This document shows positions 51,862 through 61,790 of a stretch of 64,000 nt of DNA, piece by piece. The stretch spans positions 130,111-194,110 of the forward strand of contig NZ_GL945017.1 in assembly GCF_000218235.1 (NCBI RefSeq). Reading direction: 5' to 3'. Source of the DNA: Hallella multisaccharivorax DSM 17128. Its GTDB lineage: Bacteria; Bacteroidota; Bacteroidia; Bacteroidales; Bacteroidaceae. The notes beneath the pieces are model-generated. The model had not been told where the DNA came from. It made no database searches and was given only the letters and a program-made list of their open reading frames with translations. Positions within the stretch are counted from its first letter, which is position 1, and the number at the start of each line of letters is the position of its first letter. The position numbers and the translations under genes are program-made.

Positions 51862-52872
51862 ATGGTTAACTACAAAGATTTAGGTCTCGTCAATACACGC
51901 GAGATGTTCAAGCGCGCCGTATCAGGCGGTTATGCCATTCCGGCATTCAATTTCAACAACCTTGAGCAGCTGCAGGCCATCATCACAGCCAGCTCTACAC
52001 TGAAAAGCCCTGTCATCCTGCAGGTTTCTAAGGGTGCACGTGCATATGCTAACCCCATCCTGCTCCGCTATATGGCACAGGGTGCTGTGGAGTTTGCAAA
52101 GAGCCTCGGCTGCCATCATCCCGAGATTGCGCTGCACCTCGACCACGGAGACACTTTCGAGCTGGTTAAGGACTGCGTTGACCTTGGTTTCTCAAGCGTC
52201 ATGATCGACGGTTCCAGCAAGCCTTACGAGGAGAACATTGAGCTGACCCGTAAGTGCGTGGAGTATGCTCATAAGTACGATGTCACTGTCGAGGCTGAGC
52301 TCGGCGTGCTCGCAGGTGTTGAGGACGAGGTAGCCTCTGAGGAAAGCCACTATACAAAGCCTGAGGAAGTAATCGACTTCTCAAAGCGTTCGGGCTGCGA
52401 CAGCCTCGCTATTTCTATCGGTACCAGCCACGGTGCCTACAAGTTCAAGCCCGAGCAGTGCACACGTGATCCGAAGACAGGCCGTCTCATTCCTCCTCCA
52501 TTGGCTTTCAACGTGCTGCATGAGATCGAGAAGAAGCTCCCTGGCTTCCCCATCGTTCTGCACGGATCTTCTTCAGTCCCCCAGAAGTATGTCGACATCA
52601 TCAACAAGTACGGCGGCAAGCTTCCCGACGCTGTCGGTATCCCCGAGGATCAGCTCCGCAAGGCTTCCAAGAGCGCTGTCTGCAAGATCAACATCGACTC
52701 CGACTCTCGCCTGGCTTACACAGCAGGTGTGCGTGAGACGCTGGCTAACCATCCTGAGTACTTCGATCCTCGTCAGTATGGCAAGGTGGCTCGCAACTAC
52801 ATGATTGAGATGTACGAGGAGAAGATCAAGGATGTCCTTGGTTCTGAGAACAAGCTCGCCAACTGCGATTAA
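51862..52872 (+). CDS. fba: Class II fructose-1,6-bisphosphate aldolase
   Basis: 336 aa zinc enzyme cleaving fructose 1,6-bisphosphate to dihydroxyacetone phosphate and glyceraldehyde 3-phosphate. Seen: AIPAFNFNNLEQLQA, zinc/catalytic LHLDHGDTFE, EAELGVLAGVEDE, SIGTSHGAYK and VLHGSSSVP with the second and third His ligands. Codon use is strongly biased toward C/G-ending codons compared with neighbours, consistent with high expression. A terminator follows at 52914-52955. Confidence 0.96.
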   Translation: MVNYKDLGLVNTREMFKRAVSGGYAIPAFNFNNLEQLQAIITASSTLKSPVILQVSKGARAYANPILLRYMAQGAVEFAKSLGCHHPEIALHLDHGDTFELVKDCVDLGFSSVMIDGSSKPYEENIELTRKCVEYAHKYDVTVEAELGVLAGVEDEVASEESHYTKPEEVIDFSKRSGCDSLAISIGTSHGAYKFKPEQCTRDPKTGRLIPPPLAFNVLHEIEKKLPGFPIVLHGSSSVPQKYVDIINKYGGKLPDAVGIPEDQLRKASKSAVCKINIDSDSRLAYTAGVRETLANHPEYFDPRQYGKVARNYMIEMYEEKIKDVLGSENKLANCD

Positions 52873-52913
52873 TACAATGTATGCCTGTCCTATCGGCAGG
52901 TAAACCCAAACAG

Positions 52914-52955
52914 AAGGGCCATTCTTTTTCCATCGGAAAGGAATGACCCTTTTTT
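52914..52955 (+). terminator. Terminator after fba
   Basis: AAGGGCCATTC and GAATGACCCTT form an 11-bp stem with one wobble, followed by TTTTTT. It covers an in-frame ATG at 52943, which argues for the sialidase start at 52976. Confidence 0.85.
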
Positions 52956-52975
52956 CAAATAAACTGCCAGAATCT

Positions 52976-54517
52976 ATGTTAAACAAGATCTTATTACTCT
53001 TCACCTGTCTCATCTCAGCCACAGTAACCCAAGCCGCTGATGTCACGGTCTTTCAAGGCTATCAAACCACCGGACAAGGCAACCGCAACTCCGTACTTCT
53101 GAAAATAAAAATGCCGAAAGATTCAGTTTTCATACGTACGATGAATGTCACCCTGAAAGGAAATACGCTCAAGAATATCGAAGGCATTAAGGTGTATCAA
53201 TCCACTTTCAACGACTTCCCCGCGGATCCACACCCACAGTGCCTGGCAGCCATCAAACCTAAGGGTAACCGGCTGCAACTGAAACTGAAAGCGTCAAAGA
53301 CCAACAAGCCGGCCTTTCTTTTTCTGACGGCTGACGTGTGCAAGAACGCTACGCAGGGCGACTCGCTTGATGCAAAGATCACCAGCATGGTGATCAACGG
53401 ACATTTAACCCCTGTCGAGGGGGACCCTGCATACGCACAGAAAATATTTAAGACTCAGCACTTTTTGGGAGTTCCAGATACTTACGGAAGCCATTACTAC
53501 CGCATACCTGCCATGGTAGTGGCACACGATGGAAGTATCGTCACGGCTTTCGACAAGCGCTTCAACAACTTAGGCGATGCGGGATCCCATCGCATTGACT
53601 TGGTCGTGAGGCGTTCCATCGACAACGGGTGCACCTGGACAGAGCCGCTCACCATAGCACAAGGCCAAGGACAAGGCACCTTCGACTTCGGATTCGGAGA
53701 CCCGGCCCTGGTGGTGACAAAAAGCGGACGCATCATCTGTCTGTCATGTGCCGGCAACAAGAATTTCTGGGATGGACAAGCCGATGTGGCCATGATGTAC
53801 AGTGACGACAATGGGAAAACATGGACCCAACCGGCCGACCTGGTCCATCAATTGCTTGACAACCAAGTCGACACAATGACTAATGCCCTGCGCCCCTACG
53901 GTTTTTTCGTTACCTCCGGACGTGGCATCTGCACCACCGACGGCACCGTTATGTTTGCCTGCAACTACAAGAATGCCAAAGGTGTGATACGCGAGTTCAT
54001 CATGTATTCCAAGGACGAAGGAAAGCACTGGACGCTCGACGGCAACCTGGCTTATCTGCGAGCTGACGAATCGAAACTATTACAGATGAACGACGGGCGT
54101 ATCATGGTCTCAGTAAGACAGAAAGGCGCACGAGGATTCAATATGACCAAGACAAAAGAGCTTGACTGGGGACAGCAATGGCGCAACGGCATGCTCTCCG
54201 GAGCTGCATGCAATGCCGACATCTTGTATTACTCGAGGGAGACAGAAGGCAAGGAAGACATCATCCTTCATACCATACCTCTGACCATTCCTTCTCTGCA
54301 ACGCGCTAACCTTTGCCTCTTCGCCAGTAAGGATGCTGGGAAGACTTGGAAGAACATCTGTCAACTTCAGGCCGGAGCGGCTTCCTACTCCACCATGGAC
54401 CGCCTGCCCGACGGAAGCCTCGCCATTTTTTATGAGGACGAAAGCAACGGAGTAGACAACTGGACAATGAACTATATTCTGATTGATTCGAAAAGTCTTC
54501 TGAAAATGTTCCAATAA
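52976..54517 (+). CDS. Exo-alpha-sialidase (GH33)
   Basis: 513 aa from 52976 (MLNKILLLFTCLISATVTQA signal peptide). Residues 20-155 are a BNR-associated N-terminal sandwich domain; the rest is a six-bladed propeller. Seen: YYRIPAMVVAHDG (arginine of the RIP motif), four Asp-boxes (SIDNGCTW, SDDNGKTW, SKDEGKHW, SKDAGKTW) and the late Tyr/Glu region YEDESNG. It releases terminal sialic acid from host or dietary glycoconjugates in the periplasm or at the surface. No nan catabolic genes are in the window. Confidence 0.92.
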   Translation: MLNKILLLFTCLISATVTQAADVTVFQGYQTTGQGNRNSVLLKIKMPKDSVFIRTMNVTLKGNTLKNIEGIKVYQSTFNDFPADPHPQCLAAIKPKGNRLQLKLKASKTNKPAFLFLTADVCKNATQGDSLDAKITSMVINGHLTPVEGDPAYAQKIFKTQHFLGVPDTYGSHYYRIPAMVVAHDGSIVTAFDKRFNNLGDAGSHRIDLVVRRSIDNGCTWTEPLTIAQGQGQGTFDFGFGDPALVVTKSGRIICLSCAGNKNFWDGQADVAMMYSDDNGKTWTQPADLVHQLLDNQVDTMTNALRPYGFFVTSGRGICTTDGTVMFACNYKNAKGVIREFIMYSKDEGKHWTLDGNLAYLRADESKLLQMNDGRIMVSVRQKGARGFNMTKTKELDWGQQWRNGMLSGAACNADILYYSRETEGKEDIILHTIPLTIPSLQRANLCLFASKDAGKTWKNICQLQAGAASYSTMDRLPDGSLAIFYEDESNGVDNWTMNYILIDSKSLLKMFQ

Positions 54518-54542
54518 GCCGGAGACAATAACAATAAGACAC

Positions 54543-54579
54543 AGTAGGAGGCGGCCAAACGGCCGCCCCCTACTATTTT
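54543..54579 (+). terminator. Terminator after the sialidase gene
   Basis: AGTAGG-A-GGCGGCC-AAAC-GGCCGCC-CC-CCTACT followed by ATTTTC: very stable GC-rich stem. Because it lies between convergent genes it may also act on the minus strand, though the T-run there is weaker. Confidence 0.8.
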
Positions 54580-54590
54580 CTATATCTTCA

Positions 54591-55643
54591 TTATTTCAGC
54601 CCCACAGCCTTGATACTTCTGACATTTCCCGTCATGGGATCGAACACAATTTGCGCTGTCTGCTTCTTGCTGAAAAGATCACCGCTGAGCGACTGAACGA
54701 AGCCAAACTGGGCTGCGCTCATTTCGTAGGTCCCAAGTGTCTTGCCATCAGCCGACAGTTCTGCCTTGATCTTAGACGGCAGGCTGGCACGCAGGCCGAT
54801 GTCGTTTTTGTCCTCTTTCTTTTTCTCCTCCGGACTGACTGAAGGGTCGGTAGCTGTATGCTCATTCGTGACGGTTATATAATAAGGTGTGCCACTCAAG
54901 TCGTCACTGGCCACCAGTCCATAGTATTTGGAAAAACGGAAAAGGACGCTTCGTCCTTCTTTGACAGGCATGAAATCAATCTGCGTCCATGTCGTATCTT
55001 TCGCGGTAAGCCCGTCAAAGAGCTGAGTGAGCGCTTTCTCCTGACGATTCATATTTTCATACATCAGCTTAAGCTGAGCACCATCCTTGGGCAAATTATC
55101 AGCGTCACCGCGACTGAGCTGATTGCGGCTGTCGCGAATATCGTAGATTTCCTTAGCTGTAAGCTCCGCCATCTTTGCGGTAGAACCGGCGGCAAGGATA
55201 TCCTCTGTCATGAAGTCGTTCGGCCGGAGCGGTGCCGGCTTAGGAGCAGCCTCAAATACCCGCACTGGCATCACAGGTTGGTCCGCGTCAACGTTAATGG
55301 CAAGCAATTGACCATCATGTGTGAGCGAGACCTTATCAATAGCATGTTTCTTATCAACAATAAGCTGATATTGCTTCGATGTATCCGGCACAGCGGTTTT
55401 GTCCATTTCAACGCCGATGATGCGGTAAGTCGTCAGAGCCTGCTGAGGGACTTTTTCTTTCATGAAACGCTCCGCATACTGGCAGAACTCACCCGGGGTG
55501 TACTGTGTCTTCTCCACTTTCACGGTGAACCGCATCCCGTTCTTCGGGAGCATATAGCTCGTCCCTTCTACACTCTGTGCAGACATTGATACGGCTACAA
55601 AAGGCAGTGCGGCTAAAAGGCCGCGAAGATGATGCCTGATCAT
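54591..55643 (-). CDS. DUF4831 family secreted protein
   Basis: 350 aa with a signal peptide (MIRHHLRGLLAALPFVAVSM). The segment YMLPKNGMRFTVKVEKTQYT followed by PGEFCQYAERFM is what I recall as the start of the DUF4831 family of Bacteroidetes. The middle part is Asp/Lys-rich with helix-forming DNLPKDGAQLKLMYENMNRQ; the end is strand-rich. No catalytic motif is visible. It follows nnr by 15 bp, so the genes are probably cotranscribed. Function unknown. Confidence 0.7.
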   Translation of the reverse strand: MIRHHLRGLLAALPFVAVSMSAQSVEGTSYMLPKNGMRFTVKVEKTQYTPGEFCQYAERFMKEKVPQQALTTYRIIGVEMDKTAVPDTSKQYQLIVDKKHAIDKVSLTHDGQLLAINVDADQPVMPVRVFEAAPKPAPLRPNDFMTEDILAAGSTAKMAELTAKEIYDIRDSRNQLSRGDADNLPKDGAQLKLMYENMNRQEKALTQLFDGLTAKDTTWTQIDFMPVKEGRSVLFRFSKYYGLVASDDLSGTPYYITVTNEHTATDPSVSPEEKKKEDKNDIGLRASLPSKIKAELSADGKTLGTYEMSAAQFGFVQSLSGDLFSKKQTAQIVFDPMTGNVRSIKAVGLK

Positions 55644-55658
55644 ATTACTATCACTTAG

Positions 55659-57170
55659 CTAACCAATTCTTAAAAAAGCTTTCGGGAGATATGAAATAAT
55701 ATCGCTTGCAACGAGGCTCTCCTTCCCTAAATCCTTCATGGCAAGGTCGCCGGCGAGACCATGGAGGTACATGCCTATCGTACAGGCGTCAGCCTGATTG
55801 TAGCCGCGCGCGAGCAGACCTGTGATGATACCAGTCAGCACGTCACCACTGCCTGCCGTCGCCATGCCGCTGTTACCCGTGGGGTTGAACAGCACCTGAC
55901 CGTCGGGGAGACAAAGAGCAGAATAATGACCCTTTAATATAATGTATCCCTGGAGACGGGAGGCCAGCTGCCGGGCACGCATGAGCCGGTCGTAACAACT
56001 GGCGCTTGCGCTGCCCATCAGGCGGTCAAACTCTTTCGGATGGGGTGTAAGAATGATACCCTTCGGCAGTTGCTGAATCCAAGCCTGATGACTGGCGAGG
56101 ATGTTGATGGCGTCAGCATCAGCGACCACCGGACACTTGGCACGGCTTATCTGAGCGATAAGCGCCACAGCGGTGTTCTCCGACTGACCCAAGCCCGGGC
56201 CGATACCTAAAGCATCGAAGTCGTCGCAGACTACACTGTCTGAGAACTCATAGTCGTCTTTGTCGAGCTGCAGGACAGCCTCCGGCACACTGATCTGCAT
56301 GATGTCATAGTTGCGTGCCGGCGTATGAACAGTGAGTTTGCCCACTCCCGACCGCATGCAGGCACGCGAAGCGAGAATGGCGGCCCCTGACATACCATAG
56401 CTTCCAACTACAAGCAGCGCGTGACCCATCGTACCTTTGTTGGCAAAGTCGGGACGATGCTTCATGAGTGCACTGACCTCGTGCTCCTCCAAGATGCGGC
56501 TCTTCGCCTCCGTGTTCATGATATATTCAGGACTGAGGCGGATATCGAGTACACGTAACCGGCCGATATACTGCTGACAGTCAGGAAGAAGCATCGACAG
56601 TTTCTTCTGCTGAAGCGTCAGTGTGAGGTCGGCGCGAATGATGTTAGCATGTACGTTGTAAGTGTTATCCTCACACATCAGCCCTGACGGGAGGTCAATG
56701 CTGACGACCTTCGCCGGACTCTTGTTGATATACTTCACCAGAGACGCGAAGCCACCCATAAGCGCCTTATTCAATCCTGAGCCGAAGAGACCATCAATAA
56801 CAACAGTATCCGGTGTCAGATCCGGTGGGTCAAAGTTAAGTGATATCTCCGTGAACTGCACCTTCCGCTGTTCGATGATCCGCTCACGGTTGGCTGCACA
56901 GTCGTCAGACAACATGTTGTGAATATTGAACAGATAAACCGACACCGTATAACCGGCATCGGCAAGGAGACGCGCCACGGCGAGGGCATCGCCGCCGTTG
57001 TTGCCTGGTCCGGCAAAGGCCACCATCGGCGTCTGGTCACTCCACTCCTCCATGATAGCGGCAGCGAGGACCTTCGCAGCACGCTCCATGAGGTCAATAC
57101 TCCTCACGGGCTCGTGCTCTATCGTATATTGATCAAGCTCATGTATCTGAGCAGCAGTGAAAATCTTCAT
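55659..57170 (-). CDS. nnr: Bifunctional NAD(P)H-hydrate epimerase / ADP-dependent dehydratase
   Basis: 503 aa metabolite-repair enzyme. Residues 1-220 are the YjeF-N epimerase (FAGPGNNGGDALAVARLLAD; VVIDGLFGSGLNKALMGGF); residues 235-500 are the YjeF-C ribokinase-like dehydratase (MGHALLVVGSYGMSGAAILA; ALGIGPGLGQ; GNSGMATAGSGDVLTGIITG). Together they repair hydrated NADH/NADPH. Divergent from hpt with a -7 box at 57178-57185. Confidence 0.96.
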   Translation of the reverse strand: MKIFTAAQIHELDQYTIEHEPVRSIDLMERAAKVLAAAIMEEWSDQTPMVAFAGPGNNGGDALAVARLLADAGYTVSVYLFNIHNMLSDDCAANRERIIEQRKVQFTEISLNFDPPDLTPDTVVIDGLFGSGLNKALMGGFASLVKYINKSPAKVVSIDLPSGLMCEDNTYNVHANIIRADLTLTLQQKKLSMLLPDCQQYIGRLRVLDIRLSPEYIMNTEAKSRILEEHEVSALMKHRPDFANKGTMGHALLVVGSYGMSGAAILASRACMRSGVGKLTVHTPARNYDIMQISVPEAVLQLDKDDYEFSDSVVCDDFDALGIGPGLGQSENTAVALIAQISRAKCPVVADADAINILASHQAWIQQLPKGIILTPHPKEFDRLMGSASASCYDRLMRARQLASRLQGYIILKGHYSALCLPDGQVLFNPTGNSGMATAGSGDVLTGIITGLLARGYNQADACTIGMYLHGLAGDLAMKDLGKESLVASDIISYLPKAFLRIG

Positions 57171-57177
57171 ATCACTG

Positions 57178-57185
57178 CAAAAGTA
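57178..57185 (-). promoter_or_regulatory. -7 box (TACTTTTG) of nnr
   Basis: TACTTTTG on the minus strand immediately (8 bp) before the nnr ATG; this would give an almost leaderless mRNA. Confidence 0.5.
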
Positions 57186-57229
57186 CTCAAAAGAATGGAG
57201 AATAAAGGAAAAATATCAGCTATTTTTCG

Positions 57230-57237
57230 TAATTTTG
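57230..57237 (+). promoter_or_regulatory. -7 box (TAATTTTG) of hpt
   Basis: TAATTTTG 47 bp before the hpt ATG, matching TAnnTTTG; no clear -33. Confidence 0.5.
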
Positions 57238-57283
57238 CATTATTAATTGGAATACTGCACAAAAGCAACAAAAGTATCGCATC

Positions 57284-57820
57284 ATGAGTATCATTAAAGT
57301 CAAGGACAAGACGTTCAAGACGTTTATTCCCGAAGAAGAAATCCAGCGCCGCGTGAAAGCCGTGGCAGAGAAACTGAACAGAGACATGGCCGGCAAGAAC
57401 CCGCTGTTCTTAGCTGTTCTCAACGGTTCGTTCATCTTCGCCGCCGACTTGATGCGGTATATCACCATTCCTTGCGAGATCTCGTTTGTCAAGCTCGCAT
57501 CTTATCAGGGCACCACTTCGACCGGCAAAGTGAAAGAGGTCGTTGGCATCAACGAAGACCTCGCTGGCCGTACAGTAGTCATCGTGGAAGATATCGTCGA
57601 CACGGGTCACACCATGAAGCACATGCTTGATAGTCTCAACACGCGGCATCCCGAATCGCTGCATATCTGTACACTGCTCGTCAAGCCGGACAAACTTGAG
57701 GTAGACCTCAACATCGAGTATCCCGCCATGGAGATCCCTAACGGCTTCATTGTCGGCTACGGCCTCGACTACGACCAACAAGGACGCAATCTTAGAGACA
57801 TTTATACAATCGTTGAATAA
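57284..57820 (+). CDS. hpt: Hypoxanthine phosphoribosyltransferase
   Basis: 178 aa purine-salvage enzyme. The PRPP-binding motif VVIVEDIVDTGHTMKHML (about residues 98-115), the early NGSFIFAADLMR loop and the C-terminal FIVGYGLDYDQQGRNL are all present. It is followed after 34 bp by adk, a gene order seen in other Bacteroidetes. Confidence 0.96.
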   Translation: MSIIKVKDKTFKTFIPEEEIQRRVKAVAEKLNRDMAGKNPLFLAVLNGSFIFAADLMRYITIPCEISFVKLASYQGTTSTGKVKEVVGINEDLAGRTVVIVEDIVDTGHTMKHMLDSLNTRHPESLHICTLLVKPDKLEVDLNIEYPAMEIPNGFIVGYGLDYDQQGRNLRDIYTIVE

Positions 57821-57854
57821 CCCTCAACGCTCAACATAATAAATAGACAAATAA

Positions 57855-58427
57855 ATGAAAAATATCGTGATTTTCGGTGCTCCCGGTTCAGGCAAAGGCA
57901 CACAGAGTGAGAAAATGATTCGGAAATACGGTTTCGGCCACATCTCCACAGGAGACGTGCTGCGCGACCAGATCAAGCGTGGCACAAAACTGGGCGAGAC
58001 CGCCAAAGGCTATATCGACAATGGCCAGCTCATCCCCGACGACCTTATGGTAAGCATCCTCGCTGATGTCTACGACAGCTTCGGCAAGGACCACGAGGGT
58101 GTCATCTTCGACGGTTTTCCCCGCACCATCCCACAGGCAGAGGCTCTGAAAGAGATGCTCGCCAAGCGTGGTCACAAGGTCGCAGCCATGATCGAGCTCG
58201 ACGTGCCCAAGGACGAGCTTACGAAGCGTCTGATTCTCCGCGGCAAGGAGAGCGGACGTTCCGATGACAACGAAGAGACGATCAAGAAGCGTCTCACCGT
58301 ATACCACAACCAGACGGCTCCCCTCATCGACTGGTATGAGAAAGAGGGTATTCATCATCACATCAAAGGCCTCGGAGAGCTCGATAGAATTTTCGGCGAC
58401 ATCTGTGCCGTCATTGACGCTCTGTAA
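57855..58427 (+). CDS. adk: Adenylate kinase
   Basis: 190 aa, short-LID form. P-loop [14 protein letters not shown] (residues 8-21), AMP-binding [10 protein letters not shown] and [13 protein letters not shown]. The LID lacks the zinc-binding cysteines. In many bacteria adk follows secY; here it is in the hpt-adk-obg cluster. Confidence 0.97.
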   Translation: MKNIVIFGAPGSGKGTQSEKMIRKYGFGHISTGDVLRDQIKRGTKLGETAKGYIDNGQLIPDDLMVSILADVYDSFGKDHEGVIFDGFPRTIPQAEALKEMLAKRGHKVAAMIELDVPKDELTKRLILRGKESGRSDDNEETIKKRLTVYHNQTAPLIDWYEKEGIHHHIKGLGELDRIFGDICAVIDAL

Positions 58428-58429
58428 AT

Positions 58430-59584
58430 ATGGAATCCAACTTTGTAGACTACGTGCGCATTGTCTGCCGCTCCGGAAAAGGCGGCAGAGGGTCAGCGCA
58501 CCTCAGACACGTGAAATACCAGCCTAACGGCGGACCGGACGGCGGTGACGGTGGCCACGGAGGAAGCATTATCCTGCGCGGCAACCATAACTATTGGACC
58601 CTGCTGCACCTGAAATATCAGAAGCATGTCTTCGCAGAGCACGGTGGCAATGGCGGTGCTGACAAATGTCATGGCACCGACGGCAAGGACGCGTATATCG
58701 ACGTGCCATGCGGTACCGTGGTCTACAATGCTGAGACAGGCAAGTACATCTGCGACATCACCTGCGACGGTCAGGAGGAGGTACTGCTGCAAGGTGGTCG
58801 CGGTGGATTGGGCAACTTCCAGTTCCGCACTGCCACGCGCCAGACGCCTCGCTTCGCACAACCCGGTGAACCGGCACAGGAGATGACCGTTATCCTTGAG
58901 CTCAAGCTCCTGGCCGATGTTGGTCTTGTGGGCTTCCCCAATGCGGGTAAGTCGACACTGCTCTCAGCCCTCTCGAGCGCCAGGCCGAAGATAGCCAACT
59001 ATCCGTTCACGACACTCGAGCCGTCACTTGGCATCGTGGGCTACCGTGACGGCAAATCGTTTGTCATGGCTGACATCCCCGGCATCATCGAGGGAGCCAG
59101 TGAGGGCAAAGGCCTCGGCCTGCGTTTCCTCCGCCATATCGAACGTAACTCGCTCCTGCTCTTTATGGTACCGGGCGAGAGCAACGACATCAAGCACGAC
59201 TACGAGGTCCTGTTGGACGAACTGAAGAAGTTCAACCCCGACATGCTCGAGAAGCACCGTGTGCTCGCTGTGACGAAATGTGACTTACTCGATGATGAGC
59301 TCATCTCTATGTTGAAAGAGGAGCTCCCCGACGACCTCCCCGTTGTCTTCATCTCTGCTGTGACAGGCTATGGCCTTGACGAACTGAAAGATGTGCTGTG
59401 GCACGAGCTGAACAGCGAGAGCAACAAACTCGCTGAGATCACGGCTGAGGATATGCTCGTCCACCGCGACAAAGACATGGGCACCTTCCAGCAGGAAATA
59501 CACGACGAGGATACCGATGAGGATGGTATCGAAGTAGTTGACGCAGAAGACCTCGACGAAGACTTCGATGACAATGACAATTAA
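58430..59584 (+). CDS. obgE: Obg/CgtA GTPase
   Basis: 384 aa. The Gly-rich Obg fold occupies residues 1-160 ([40 protein letters not shown]). The G domain follows: [11 protein letters not shown] (G1), [10 protein letters not shown] (G3), TKCDLLDDE (G4). The last 55 residues are a strongly acidic tail ([20 protein letters not shown]) instead of the OCT domain found in Firmicutes. Role in 50S maturation and stress signalling. Two bases after adk, so coupled. Confidence 0.97.
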   Translation: MESNFVDYVRIVCRSGKGGRGSAHLRHVKYQPNGGPDGGDGGHGGSIILRGNHNYWTLLHLKYQKHVFAEHGGNGGADKCHGTDGKDAYIDVPCGTVVYNAETGKYICDITCDGQEEVLLQGGRGGLGNFQFRTATRQTPRFAQPGEPAQEMTVILELKLLADVGLVGFPNAGKSTLLSALSSARPKIANYPFTTLEPSLGIVGYRDGKSFVMADIPGIIEGASEGKGLGLRFLRHIERNSLLLFMVPGESNDIKHDYEVLLDELKKFNPDMLEKHRVLAVTKCDLLDDELISMLKEELPDDLPVVFISAVTGYGLDELKDVLWHELNSESNKLAEITAEDMLVHRDKDMGTFQQEIHDEDTDEDGIEVVDAEDLDEDFDDNDN

Positions 59585-59607
59585 TGAGCTAATTAATGGG
59601 TTAATTA

Positions 59608-60435
59608 ATGATGCGTGACCCCGAGTTACATTATTATAGTCTATCCGAAGATGTCATCGCTTTCTCCACCACACGACATGGTGGAGCAGGCAAAGGCAAC
59701 TACGGTGAACTGAATATCAACCCTTATTGCGGTGACGACACCGCAGCCATCACTGCTAACCGCCAGACACTTTGTAAGACATTGAACATTGAGGACAGCC
59801 ATTTGCTTCTGCCTCATCAAGTCCACGGCATCGACTGCCTTGAGGTTACTGAAGACCTGCTTCACACTTCTCCCGAAGAGCGTCAGCAGTTCCTTGAAGG
59901 CAAGGATGCACTGATGACCGACCGGCCTAATATCTGTATCGGCGTCTCCACAGCCGACTGTATTCCGGTACTGTTATACGACCCGCGGCACCATGCCGCA
60001 GCAGCCGTCCATGCCGGATGGCGGGGCACCGTGAACCGCATTGTCAAAGAGACGTTCCGCAAGATGCAGAAGTGCTACGGAATTCTCCAGGAAGACACCA
60101 TCGCTGTCATCGGGCCGGGAATATCTCTCAAGAACTTCGAGGTGGGGCAAGAGGTCTATGATGCTTTTGCCTATAACGGTTTCGACATGAGCCGCATCGC
60201 ATGCCGATTCCCCTGCAGGCAAGCCCCCAAAAAAGAGAAATGGCACATCAATTTGCCTTTGTGTAACCGACTGCAACTTGAAAGCATGGGCGTGTCCACA
60301 GCCCACATCATTGACAGCGGAATCTGTACTTATGCACAATGCGGCGATTACTTTTCCGCACGACGGTTGGGCATCAGGTCGGGAAGAATATTCACGGGAA
60401 TAGAGATTCTTTCCACTGCCCCCTCTTTGAGGTAG
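59608..60435 (+). CDS. Peptidoglycan editing factor PgeF-like (YfiH, multicopper-oxidase-like) protein
   Basis: 275 aa. Metal/active-site signature: LLPHQVHGIDCLEVT, GVSTADCIPVLLYDP and AAVHAGWRGTVNRIV supply the His-Cys-His set of the YfiH (laccase domain) family. Family members are purine nucleoside phosphorylase-like or remove misplaced L-Ser from muropeptides. ATG at 59608 or 59611. Confidence 0.93.
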   Translation: MMRDPELHYYSLSEDVIAFSTTRHGGAGKGNYGELNINPYCGDDTAAITANRQTLCKTLNIEDSHLLLPHQVHGIDCLEVTEDLLHTSPEERQQFLEGKDALMTDRPNICIGVSTADCIPVLLYDPRHHAAAAVHAGWRGTVNRIVKETFRKMQKCYGILQEDTIAVIGPGISLKNFEVGQEVYDAFAYNGFDMSRIACRFPCRQAPKKEKWHINLPLCNRLQLESMGVSTAHIIDSGICTYAQCGDYFSARRLGIRSGRIFTGIEILSTAPSLR

Positions 60436-60555
60436 GAGACCTGTCCGCTTCCTTTCCCGCGGGGGAGAGGTGATTTCACCTTCGGAGCAACATGGCTGTG
60501 CATAGCATTGCCGAAGACGACAGGCCACAACACTGCCAAGACAAAGAAAACATAT

Positions 60556-61692
60556 ATGAATAGAATATCAGCTGCAATACTTCCTCTATTATTGCTGGTG
60601 CTGGCAACAGCTGCGCCGGTCTACGCCCAACGAACGTCATTCACGCCCACTGAGCAGTCATCCATCAGTGTGCCCACTCCCGGGATTTTCTCACACAGCA
60701 ATACCTTCAACATCGACTTCCGTATCCTCAAGGACGAAGAATATTCCTTCCCACTGCCAATAGGTAAAGCGGAAGTAAGGAACGGTCAGGCACTGGAGAT
60801 AACCACCACAAAAGGCGATGCCGTGAAAGCCATGTTCAGTGGGACAGTGCGTCTGTCAAGACGGACACCACAATACGGCAACACCATTGTCATCCGCCAC
60901 GACAACGGTCTGGAGACCGTCTACTCCAACAATGCGCAGAACCTTGTAGACGTGGGGCAACGCGTCAAGGCAGGACAGACCATCGCCATCGCCGGAAGCA
61001 GCAACGGTCATGTGTTCTGTCTCTTTGCTATCATGGCGAACGGCGGATGGATCAATCCCGAGACAGTCATTGACCCTCGCAGCCACCGCCTTCGCAGGCA
61101 AGTACTGCAATTCCGCAAAAACGGCAACCGCATCAACGTCTCCGTTGTCAATGCAGAGAAAGAACAGAGCATCTCACTCGATCCGGAGACAACTGACAAG
61201 TCCGACTTCGACAAGGGATCCCCACTAAAGTTAGACCTGGAAAAGATAGAAAAGCAGCACTGGTCTTACCCGCTCCCCGGGGCTTACGTCATCAGTCCTT
61301 ACGGCAGCCGGGGCAGTCACAGACATTCAGGTGTGGACATCAAGACCAAAGCGAACGATGGAATATTGGCGGCATTCGACGGTGTCGTCACGCAGTCAGG
61401 TCCCTACTTCGGCTATGGCAACTACATCGTCATCCAGCACGCCTTCGGTTTCTCTACCTGTTACAGCCACCAGTCAAAGAACTTTGTGAAGACAGGTCAG
61501 AAAGTGAAGGCAGGTGAAGTCATCGGTCTGACAGGACAGACAGGACGTGCCACCTGTCCTCATCTTCATTTCGAAATCCGCTTCTGCGGCCACACCATCG
61601 ACCCTTCCATCTTCTTCGATCACGCCAACCACACCCTCAGAGCCCGGGTGCTCACAGTAAGGAAAGGCGGAGGCATCAAACCGGCTAATTAA
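60556..61692 (+). CDS. M23-family (LytM) peptidoglycan endopeptidase with tandem LytM domains
   Basis: 378 aa from 60556 (MNRISAAILPLLLLVLATAA signal). The first LytM-like domain (about residues 60-160) keeps the fold (GNTIVIRHDNGLETVYSNNA; VKAGQTIAIAGSSNGHV) but lacks the metal-binding HxH, so it is degenerate. The second (about 245-350) is complete: SHRHSGVDIKTKANDG gives H-x3-D, and CPHLHFEIRFCGH the HxH motif. It cleaves peptide crosslinks in the periplasm. Confidence 0.92.
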   Translation: MNRISAAILPLLLLVLATAAPVYAQRTSFTPTEQSSISVPTPGIFSHSNTFNIDFRILKDEEYSFPLPIGKAEVRNGQALEITTTKGDAVKAMFSGTVRLSRRTPQYGNTIVIRHDNGLETVYSNNAQNLVDVGQRVKAGQTIAIAGSSNGHVFCLFAIMANGGWINPETVIDPRSHRLRRQVLQFRKNGNRINVSVVNAEKEQSISLDPETTDKSDFDKGSPLKLDLEKIEKQHWSYPLPGAYVISPYGSRGSHRHSGVDIKTKANDGILAAFDGVVTQSGPYFGYGNYIVIQHAFGFSTCYSHQSKNFVKTGQKVKAGEVIGLTGQTGRATCPHLHFEIRFCGHTIDPSIFFDHANHTLRARVLTVRKGGGIKPAN

Positions 61693-61742
61693 TCCCATCA
61701 CACAAGCAGGCAGCATCCATGAGATCCGCCCGTCCCCATATT

Positions 61743-61785
61743 GCAGGCAGAAGGCGAACCCACACGAAAGGCTTGCCTGCCTTTT
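61743..61785 (+). terminator. Terminator after the M23 peptidase gene
   Basis: GCAGGCA-GAAGGC ... GGCT-TGCCTGC followed by CTTTTC, loop about 20 nt. It lies between convergent units, 50 bp after the peptidase stop. Confidence 0.75.
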
Positions 61786-61790
61786 CTATC